A stretch of 64,000 nucleotides of DNA from Isoetes taiwanensis. Taxonomy: Eukaryota > Streptophyta > Lycopodiopsida > Isoetales > Isoetaceae. The notes under the pieces were generated by a model. The model worked only from the letters and a program-made list of their open reading frames with translations. It searched no databases and was not told where the DNA came from. The stretch spans positions 1,373,307 to 1,437,306 of the forward strand of contig JAJEKV010000053.1 in assembly GCA_021234155.1 (NCBI GenBank). Reading direction: 5' to 3'. Position numbers and translations under genes: made by a program. Positions 56,205 to 64,000 of this stretch are shown piece by piece. The stretch's first letter is position 1; each line of letters opens with the position of its first letter.

Positions 56205-58105
56205 GATTACAGCTGATATTCAGCCCATGTTTGAAGTCCCGGACGTCATAGAGGCCCTACAATCAATGCATAATGGTAAGGCAAATGATCCGCATGGTTT
56301 GGTAGCAGAATTCTTTAAATGGGGAGGCACAGATGCATGAAAAGCTTGTTGAATTATGCAACAAAGTGCTGCTGTAAGTTTCCATACGCTTGGTGCATGA
56401 GTAGAGTTGTTCCGATTCATAAATTGGGAGACAAAGACAATGTTAGAAACTACCACACAATTTTAGTGAACAGTTTTTTGGCTAAACTCTTTGCCTCTAT
56501 GCTTGAGTATAAATTAAGTGCTTGGTTGGACACCAATAAAGTTAGAGCACATTGTCAAGCAGGCTTTAGGCCTAGGCATTCTACCACGGATCACCTGGTG
56601 ACTTTGAGTGATCTAACTAAAGCTTTTGACCGTGTTAACCAGTTGCTTGTCTATATGGAAAAGTTTTGGTACAATTCTCTTTTCCTTTATTTGAATAAGT
56701 CATCAGCACAATTGGAGCGAAATAGGGTTGTCCTTGCTCTCCAACCTTGTTTGGGATTTACATTGATGAATTGGAAATTTGGCTTGGTCAAGGAGGTGTT
56801 GGGGCTGATCTTCAAGGGTATGTAATCCACCTCCTCTTGTATGCAGATGATATAGTTCTTGTTTCAAAGAGTCCAGCAGGCTTGCAAAACCTTCTGGATA
56901 AGTTATATGCATTTTGTATATCTAGAGACATGGGGATTAATCACGCCAAATCAAAAGTCATGATCATTGGGTCTCAAGCTGCTGTTAAACCATTCATTGT
57001 AGATGCGTGTGAGATTGAAACTGTTACACAGTACAAATACCTTGGAATTGAAGTAAGAAATGATTATAAGTGGAAAATAGCTGTGGAGAAGCGGGTTACA
57101 GGTGGTTTCGGAGCTTTGTATGCTATGCTAAACCTCTACAAGCTAACATATGGCATTGGAAGTTTTGAAAGCTTTTGTTTAATGCACAGGTTAGCACAGT
57201 TGCCCTTTATGGCTGCCAAACATGGGGACCGGGGCTGTCATAGAAGATGTGGAAACAAGTTGAACGGGTTCAAAAATGTTTTCTACTAGAAGAGCTTGGA
57301 GTAAAAATCCAAATACTGTATTCTATGATGCTAGCTGAAGTAGGTATGCCCTCCCTTGAAGCAGAGGCACTTATATGGACAATACATTATGTGAAGAGGA
57401 CGAAGAAACTTGAAGCAGATCGACTTCCTTTACTTCGTTGAAAGAAACATCACAAAAGGGGTGGTATCACCAGGTACTTCAGTGGGCTGCTCGATGGGGC
57501 ATATCACAACATAATTGGCCAGGTACACCTTCCGAGGTAAGTGATTTGATACAAAAACAAGTTTTAGAATAGTCATGGAGGTTTAGGCCAAGTACTGATG
57601 TAAATAAACAATTTTATAAAAATGAAATAAACAAGTTGGAGCCTTATGAGATGTAAGGATACATGCACTCAGAAATTAGCAGAAATTTGAGGAAACTAAT
57701 ATCCAAACTTCGGCTCAGTTCTCATCACCTTGAGATTGAGGTCAGAAGATGGAAAGGAATTCCAAATGAGAGCCGATTGTGCCCGTGTGGAGACAGAACA
57801 ATATGCTTTCTTGGAATGCCCGGCATATGAGCATATCTGGGATGGATTTGGTATTAGTAACATGACACTTGCAGAGCTATTGTGCTTGCCACTGCCTGCT
57901 TTGGCTAGGTACATACAAGCGATCCTTAAAGAGAGGGAAGACACTATGGAATTATATCATAATATGAGCATTTTGAAAGCAATTGGGGAGTTTGACTAAT
58001 ATTTTAGTGGCAGTTTATTCAATGAGATACTTTATTCATATACAGTTCCATTGTATTGGCTGTCACATAGACCTAAAGGTCTCTAAGTGAATTATTATTA
58101 TTAGC
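56205..58105 (+). pseudogene. LINE reverse transcriptase remnant in unit 1
   Basis: Non-LTR retrotransposon pol in several frames: VIEALQSMHNGKANDPHGLVAEFFKWGG (56248-56330), RVVPIHKLGDKDNVRNYHTILV (56404-56470), RAHCQAGFRPRHSTTDHLVTL (56542-56606), LTKAFDRVN (motif A, shortened by a deletion), LLLYADDIVLVSKSPAGLQNLLDKLYAF (56830-56915, intact YADD), INHAKSKVMIIG, TVTQYKYLGIEVRNDYKWKIAVEKRVTGGFGALYAML (57020-57135), then a C-terminal zinc-like region ending near 58000. It ends with TTATTATTATTA near 58092-58103 in place of poly(A). Same family as the LINE at 38.3 kb. Confidence 0.8.
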
Positions 58106-58911
58106 ATATAGATTCAAATTCCATGATGCAAGAAAAAAGATTTCTGAAGTTTTTAAGTAGTTCCTCAAACTCATCAATGCTACTCATTTTAAGTGGCATA
58201 GGAGATTAGCACATGATCAACATCCAATTGCGTTGGACCTCCAAAATGGATCTTAGTGTCGTACACTTTTAGATATCCAACGCCCACTAAGGACTCCACA
58301 TTTCATTACCTTAAATGATTGGAGGGACTGGGCTACGCGTGTCCTTTATTAGGACATGCTGAAATCTAAGGTAGGATAAATGATGTTATGTGTGTGTCTC
58401 GTGTTGAGGACATTATATACAAGACAAGATATTTCCCTTCTCCATTCCAAGCGTTCATTACATTCCAAGTACATCTCATGTCTAAGTATATAAGCTTTAT
58501 TCCCTCCACTTTTGCCAACTATCTAGGGGTGCGCTTTAAGTCTATCAAGCACTAGGCTGATAATGTCATTAACATCATCGTCTCAAGCATGTGTTAGATT
58601 TTGTGTTCTCGCCAATAAGAAATATGTTTAAGTTCATAGAAGTGGAGGAGCTTGGCCCCTATCAAAGCGTTATGTTCTTATTACAGACTGAAGATATCTT
58701 TACCTCGGTTTAGGGGATCTCGGAGGTAAAAGCTTTCGTCCTCCAAGATCCCAGCCATTTGCCAATGGGATCCATTTTGACCCTCCCTTTGCAGTAAGGA
58801 CATGCCCTAAGGACCTTCCGGACAATTTGGGTCGTCTAATGCTCCGCTGCATCCCAGCTGTCTGTGAAGATCCCCCCTTCGGGATCACATAAAATATTCC
58901 ACCTCCTGAAT
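58106..58911. repeat. Non-coding block shared by both units (second copy 62500-63316)
   Basis: Starts after the LINE tail and ends at the tandem junction. There is no ORF of note. The copy in unit 2 differs by scattered substitutions and small indels (for example loss of 'ctcccttt' near 63199 and a gain of 'aacatc' near 62980). It was probably the original flank to the right of the LINE. Confidence 0.7.
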
Positions 58912-59469
58912 CATGAAAGCAAGAAATAAGCGTTTGGATTTATATCCTCCTTTTGGTGTGAATAGGAATTAGATGGATGTTTTGAGTGAGTTGAAAACCA
59001 ATCTAAAACGAGTTTGATTTTGTATATAGTTACCACAGAATCCCAGATTGGTCAAACCGACACCAGCTCATAGTTGTAGAAAACCCATACGCTTGGTTGC
59101 CTGATTGTGGATGAAAAGCTTGTTGAATTATGCAACAAAGTGTTGCTCAAAGGTAAGTTTCTAGACGCTTGGTGCATGAGTAGAGTGGTTCCGATTCATA
59201 AATCAGGAGACAAAGACAATGTTAGGAACTACCGCACAATTTTAGTGAGCAGGTTTTTTGGCTAAACTCTTTGCCTCTATGCTCGAGTATAAATTAAGTG
59301 CTTGGTTGGACACCAATATGTAGCATAATAACAGGGGGTTTTCTTTGTGTTTTTGTACACTTTTCACTAAGGTTTTCCTATGATTTCGTGATATATTCAA
59401 ATGGATGTACTAATGCGTACATCTAGAGTGCACCATTTCTGAGCCATTGATTTTAGCCTTTTTTTTTTC

Positions 59470-59588
59470 AATGGTCAACAACCAATGGCTCACAACAAAA
59501 GCCCCTTTTTTGTGCGTGTGGTGCATAATGGTCAACAACCAATGGCTCACAACAAAAGCCCTCTTTTTGTATGTGTGGTGCATAATGG
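59470..59588. repeat. Two tandem 57-bp units
   Basis: AATGGTCAACAACCAATGGC starts at 59470 and again at 59527, each followed by 'tcacaacaaaagcccnnttttt' and a 'gtgtggtgcataatgg' end. The differences are a few substitutions. Confidence 0.85.
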
Positions 59589-60268
59589 GCATATGAAGCG
59601 CATGAAGGGCTTGAAGGGCGCATGTAGTGCAGTTTCTCCGCCGGCAACACATTTCTTATCATAACTTTTGATCCAGAGCTCTGTTTCAGATGATTTCTAT
59701 TGCGTTGGAAAGCTCTCTCCGAGATCTTTTTGATAGTGTATGATATGGATATGTTTGGTTAAGTTATCTATGCTAAAACAACAATGTTTCGGCCGGGTTT
59801 GATGGCTTTCACATCCTACCAGCTGATTAATACAAGATTGCGCTATTGGATATTGTTTTATGGCTCATTCCGAATGAAGCTTGCAAAAAATTACCATGCA
59901 TTTTTAGATTTTGAGGTAGTTATTAAGCAAATTCCAAGGCTTCTAGATCCTTGTGCTAACAAGCAGAAAAGTTTCCCACTTTGGTTTCTCACCACAAGAA
60001 TCCATGGAGGCCAAAGGCTGCTGTTAAATTCCAGTTGAAAAATGTTTGTGTATGGGTGTTGCAAACTTTATGACTTTCAGAATAATGGGATCAATCTGCT
60101 CTATCTTTATGGTAAGTTTTACTTATGTTCTATTTGTTTATTGTGATGAAATTCAAAAGCCAACGAATTCTAGTTTTTTTCTGGTTTGAATTCTAAATTT
60201 TTTGTCACACCGGGGGGAGGGGGGGTGACGTCCCTAAGGCCCCGAAGGGGCCAAAAATTTTTTTTTGC

Positions 60269-60853
60269 AACACAAACTATTAACATCCAACATATAAAAA
60301 TTAAATCCCCCAACATATAACAACCATTGACATTAACAACCAACACATAACTACCATTGACATTAATTAACACGACCATTGGGTCCAACACATTTAAATT
60401 AAAATCCCCCTTAAACCCCCTTTGGTTTGGGTGCATATTCACACGGGGGGTGACTTCGGGCAACGAGAGCTGTTGGATAGGCATATTCACCCCTTATTCC
60501 TTAATCTACACCGTACGTAAAGTTCCTCGTTTGTGGGGTATGCAAGTACAAAATTTGCTATACTGTATAACAAGATTCGCAAAATACTATAAGATTTCAA
60601 GCGGAATACTATATGGTGTTGATTTCGTACGTGCAAAATACAATTATGAGGGCTCTCGCTGCCCTACGTCACCCCCCGTGTGAATATGCACCCAAACCAA
60701 CGGGGGTTTAAGGGGGATTTTAATTTAAATGTTTGGGCCCAATGGTCGTGTTAATTAATGTCAATGGTAGTTATGTGTTGGTTGTTAATGTCAATGGTTG
60801 TTATGTGTTGGGGGATTTAATTTTTGATATGTTGGATGTTAATGGTTTGTGTT
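60269..60853 (+). mobile_element. Foldback (long inverted-repeat) element, copy 2, with nearly identical arms
   Basis: Arms of about 185 bp: the left arm starts AACACAAACTATTAACATCC (60269) and the right arm ends GGATGTTAATGGTTTGTGTT (60853). Only a few differences separate the arms. They meet a centre of about 210 bp (60455-60665) bordered by GGTGCATATTCACACGGGGG and its inverse. The centre is shared with the foldback at 3504-3879 in the opposite orientation. Upstream, 60208-60262 has further palindromes (GGCCCCGAAGGGGCC at 60238-60252), and a related 'ttagggcgtgaagggccc' lies at 3465-3482, so the true element may extend left. No ORF. Confidence 0.75.
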
Positions 60854-63316
60854 AATGGTTAGAGCACATTGTCAAGCCCTAAGCATTCTACCACGGATCA
60901 CTTGGTGACTCTGAGGGCTATTATGGAAGGAGGCAAAGGCCCCAGAAATGAGAGGTGTTTAGCCTTTATTGATCTAACTAAAGCTTTAAACCGTGTTAAC
61001 CGGAAAAAGCTAGCTGATAGATTGGAACATATTGGGTCTTTGTGGATTTTAGAATGGCAGTTGCTTGTCTATATGGAAAAGTTTTGGTACAATTCTCTTT
61101 TCCCTTATTTGAACAAGTCATCAGCACAATTGGAGCGAAACAGGGTTGTCCTTGCTCTCCAACCTTATTTGGGATTTACATTGACGAATTGGAAATTTGG
61201 CTTGGTCAAGGAGGTGTTGGGGCTGATCTTCAAGGGTATGGAATCCACCTCCTCTTGTATGCAGATGATATAGTTCTTGTTTCAAAGAGTTCAGCAGGCT
61301 TGCAGAACCTTCTGGATATCTAGAGACATGAGGATTAATCACGAAATCAAAAGTCATGATCATTGGGTCTCGGGCTGCTGTTAAACCATTCATTGTAGAT
61401 GCATGTGATATTGAAACTGTTACACAGTACAAATACCTTGGAATTGAAGTAACAAATGATTATAAGTGGAAAATAGCTGTGGAGAAGTGGGTTACAGGTG
61501 GTTTCAAAGCTTTGTATGCTATGCTAGTAGACAAGCTAACATATGGCATTGGAAGTTTTCAAAGCTTTTGTTTAATGCACAGGTTAGGACAGTTGCCCTT
61601 TATGGCTGCCAAACATGGGGGCTGTCACAGAAGATGTGGAAACAGGTTGAACGGGTCCAAAAATATTTTCTACTAGAAGAGCTTGGAGTAAAAAATCCAA
61701 ATACCGTATTCTATGATGCTAGCTGAAGTAGGTATGCTCCTCCTTGAAGCAGAGGCACTTATATGGACAATAAATTATGTGAAGAGGACAAAGAAACTTG
61801 AAGCAGACCGACTTCCTTTACTTCGTTGAATTTCTCACAAAAGGGGTGGTATCACCAGGTACTTCAGTGGGCTGCTCGATGGGACATATCACAACATAAT
61901 TGGCCAGGTACACCTTCCGAGGTAAGTGATTTGATACAAAAACAATTTTTAGAAGAGTCATGGAGGTTTAGGCTAAGTATTGATGTGAAAAAACAGTTTT
62001 ATAAAAATGAAATAAACAAGTTGGAGCCTTATGAGATGCAAGGATACATGCAATCAGAGATTAGCAGAAATTTGAGGAAACCAATATCCAAACTTTGGCT
62101 TAGTTCTCATCACCTTGAGATTGAGGTCGGAAGATGGAAAGGAATTCCAAGGGAGAGCCGACTGTGCCCGTGTTGTATATCTTTGCCACAAGTGGAGAGA
62201 GAATAACATGCTTTCTTGGAATGCCGAGCATATCCGGGATGGATTTGGTATTAGTAACATCACACTTGCAGAGCTATCGTGCTTGCCACCGCCTGCTTTG
62301 GCTAGGTACATACAAGCGATCCTTAAAGAGAGGGAAGACACTATGGAATTATATCATAATATGAGCACTTTGAAAGCAATTTGGGAGTTAACTAATATTT
62401 TAATGGCAGTTTATTCAATGAGATACTTTATTGATATACAGTTCCATTGTATTGGCTGTCACATAGACCTAAAGGTCTCTAAGTGAATTATTATTATTAG
62501 CATATAGATCCAAATTCCATGATGCAAGATAAAAGATTTCTGAAGTTTTTAAGTAGTTCGTCAAACTCATCAATGCTACTCATTTTAAGTGGCATAGGAG
62601 ATTAGCAGATGATCAACATCCATTGCGTTGGACCTCCAAAATGGATTTTAGTGTCGCACACTTTTAGATATCCAACACCCACTAAGGACTCCACAATGTC
62701 ATTACCTTAATTGATTGGAGGGACTGGGCTACGCGTGTCCTTTATGAGGATATGCTGAAATGTAAGGTAGGATCATAGACATATCATGGTGTTATGTGTG
62801 TGTCTCGTGTTGAGGACATTATATACAAGATATTTCCCTTCTCCATTTCAAACATTCATTACATTCCAAGTACATATTATCTCATGTCTAAGTATATAAG
62901 CTTTATTCCCTCCACTTTTGCCAACTATCTAGGGGTGCGCTTCAAGTCTATCAAGCACTAGGCTGATAATGTCAATAACATCAACATCATCGTCTCAAGC
63001 ATGTGTTAGATTTTATGTTCTCGCCAATAAGAAATATGCTTAAGTTCATAAAAGTGGAGGAGCTTGGCTCCTATCAAAGCGTTATTTCTTATTACAAACT
63101 GAAGATAGCTTTACCCAAGTTTTGGGGATCTCGGAGGTAAAAGCTTTTGTCCTCCAGGATCCCAGCCATTTGCCAATGGGATCCGTTTTGACCCTCAGTA
63201 AGGACATGCCCTAAGGACCTTCCGGACAATTTGGGTCGTCTAACGCTCCGCTACATCCCAGTTGTCTGTGAAGATCCCCCCTTCGGGATAACATAAAATA
63301 TCCCACCTCCTGAATC

Positions 63317-64000
63317 TCGCATTTAGTTTGATTTTGTGTTTGTTCTTGCAGTCCATCGGTCATTGCCTAATGATTGCTCTATTGGATAATATACATGTTA
63401 CTAACACATGGATGTGTAGGCTATCAAATAGTTCATGAAGCTAAGCGTTTAAATAATAGTCTAGTAGATGTTATCGTTATCTTGTTATTTGTATTCGTGG
63501 CTTTCATGTATACAGCCTTATGGGAAGCACATGTATACAGCCTCATGGGAGGCATTGACTTAATCTGTGTACTCTGATGATTTATATGAATATGAATCGA
63601 AGTCTTTGCGACTAAAGCTTTGGTTCATAATAATGATATTAGAAGTTAAGTTGCGGCTTGGATCTTGAGTAGCTGAGATAGAATACACTTAGACTTCTAT
63701 GGACGAGGAACCTGATGCACAAGGGATGGCGGCTCGTGTATGGGAGACCCATAAGCCATGTATACTAAATGGGATGAGGACTTGCTGGGTGTGCGGCAAA
63801 GCTTCAAGGGGATATTGGACACACATGCTGCTATGGAACTGTATTAAAGACCCTTTCAGGCAAGGATGACCATGGCAAGTGTCAGGACTGAAACCTGATA
63901 GAGAAAGGGTTGACAACGAAAACAAAACTGAATCCTTTATGTGAATTCCCAACTGATATAAGTACATGAAGCTCTGAGATTCCAGGAGCTATATAAATGG
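63317..64000. other. Right flank of the tandem duplication; mostly unremarkable
   Basis: Sequence resumes beyond the duplicated units. An acceptor-like TTGTTCTTGCAG lies at about 63341-63352, and a repeated 'ac(a)tgtatacagcctnatggga' at 63505-63550. I recognise no gene except the small ORF listed separately. Confidence 0.4.
63699..63869 (+). other. 56-codon ORF with a CxxC...H...C motif, unrecognised
   Basis: ATG at 63699, stop at 63867-63869. The peptide starts MDEEPDAQG and contains TCWVCGKASRGYWTHMLLWNC at about residues 28-48, a C-x2-C-x9-H-x5-C arrangement. This resembles the C-x2-CG...H...C core of the RT-associated zinc region at the end of plant LINE pol proteins, so a LINE remnant is the likeliest source. 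A small zinc-binding protein or chance ORF is also possible. Confidence 0.3.

Larger units (their letters stand above)
55505..58911 (+). repeat. Tandem duplication downstream of TIC, unit 1
   Basis: Unit 1 (3,407 bp) and unit 2 (58912-63316) begin with the same CATGAAAGCAAGAAATA and end with the same CACCTCCTGAATC. Over the first 199 bp I count three mismatches. Unit 1 contains non-coding flank (55505-56200), a LINE (about 56205-58105) and a further non-coding block (58106-58911) that recurs at 62500-63316. Compared with unit 2 it has lost about 100 bp of RT coding sequence (around 56610) but keeps 634 bp (55703-56336) missing from unit 2. Confidence 0.85.
59318..60857. mobile_element. 1.5-kb insertion inside the unit 2 LINE (two elements)
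   Basis: In unit 1 the LINE reads 'ggacaccaata-aagttagagcacattg' without a break. In unit 2 the two halves are 1.5 kb apart. The inserted DNA begins with the TAGCATAATAACAGGGGG repeat (also at 1202) and ends with the foldback element (60269-60853). Between them lie a 57-bp tandem repeat (59470 and 59527) and about 600 bp of unremarkable sequence. The insertion post-dates the tandem duplication, or the matching block was lost precisely from unit 1; the former is simpler. Confidence 0.75.
59110..62495 (+). pseudogene. LINE reverse transcriptase remnant in unit 2, split by an insertion
   Basis: The first piece (59110-59317) reads DEKLVELCNKVLLKGKFLDAWCMSRVVPIHKSGDKDNVRNYRTILVS and is nearer to an intact RT than unit 1. 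After the insertion it resumes at about 60858 with RAHCQ...HSTTDHLVTLRAIMEGGKGPRNERCLAFIDLTKALNRVNRKKLADRLEHIG (60860-61040). Then follow AKQGCPCSPTLFGIYIDELEIWLGQGG (61134-61220), LLLYADDIVLVSKSSAGLQNLLD (61248-61318) and TQYKYLGIEVTNDYKWKIAVEKWVTGGFKALYAML. Motif A carries LTKALNRVN where unit 1 has LTKAFDRVN, so the catalytic Asp position is changed to Asn here. Frame breaks occur near 61320 and later. It is inactive. Confidence 0.8.
58912..63316 (+). repeat. Tandem duplication downstream of TIC, unit 2, with a nested insertion
   Basis: Repeats unit 1 in the order TIC flank (58912-59109), LINE 5' piece (59110-59317), inserted block (59318 to about 60857), remaining LINE (60858-62495) and right flank (62500-63316). 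The unit-to-unit junction reads CCTCCTGAATC/ATGAAAGC. The bases GAATnC are shared by the original left (GAATTCATG, 55500) and right (TGAATCTCG, 63311) borders, so microhomology may have guided the event. Unit 2 keeps about 100 bp of RT that unit 1 lost, and lacks 55703-56336. Confidence 0.85.

Noticed and set aside
56340-56825. Plus-strand ORF of 168 codons taken as a host gene
   Set aside because: It is LINE reverse transcriptase in a broken frame, with the RPRHSTTDHL block and a deletion within motif A.

Overview
The window looks like nuclear DNA of a land plant with a large, repeat-rich genome. The only host gene I recognise is a multi-exon, plus-strand TIME FOR COFFEE (TIC)-type clock gene at 48116-55093. 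Its introns are compact (about 48-300 bp) and the rest of the window is layered transposable-element sequence. Weakly, short introns inside a repeat-rich genome suggest a non-seed vascular plant (lycophyte or fern), but the sequence does not settle the lineage.

Layout. 1-590: fragment of a GC-rich dispersed repeat. 590-3440: AT-rich, no gene seen. 3504-9335: a nest, in which a foldback element was split by a minus-strand L1-type LINE (14-bp target duplication) and the LINE was then split by a 3.26-kb CACTA-like transposon (12-bp terminal repeats, 3-bp target duplication). 9967-13221: 5'-truncated plus-strand L1-type LINE with reverse transcriptase, RT-associated zinc region, poly(A) and an 11-bp target duplication. 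13.7-14.7 kb: duplicated AT-rich block. 15.12-18.09 and 26.50-31.58 kb: two copies of a long non-coding repeat with partly palindromic architecture; the second holds a 1,136-bp hAT-like insertion with an exact 8-bp target duplication. 18.1-25.1 kb: degenerate sequence with hairpins. 25.14-25.79 kb: three tandem copies of a tRNA-like, SINE-like unit. 25.9-26.2 kb: two related hairpins whose stems changed in parallel. 31.6-32.9 kb: Ty3/gypsy pol remnant split by a LINE tail. 33.0-35.4 kb: Ty1/copia remnant that appears internally inverted. 38.3-40.4 kb: another type of LINE, ending in a short tandem repeat instead of poly(A). 41.6-46.1 kb: three copies of a dispersed repeat carrying several MITE-like insertions.

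The TIC gene has 17 inferred exons with GT-AG borders and a coding length of about 5.3 kb (about 1,760 codons). It carries the family's conserved block (KR-x-CATH-x-YIA type) and a 13-glutamine run. The reading frame breaks at a few places (about 49.44-49.56, 49.90 and 52.85 kb). I read these as single-base sequence errors or recent lesions, because splice sites and protein similarity continue on both sides.

Downstream of TIC (55505-63316) its 3' flank plus a LINE are duplicated in tandem: unit 1 is 55505-58911, unit 2 is 58912-63316. Unit 2 then received a 1.5-kb insertion containing a foldback element with arms of about 185 bp. That foldback is the same family as the one at 3.5 kb, with its centre in the opposite orientation. 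All transposon proteins in the window are truncated or frameshifted, so I see no autonomous element.
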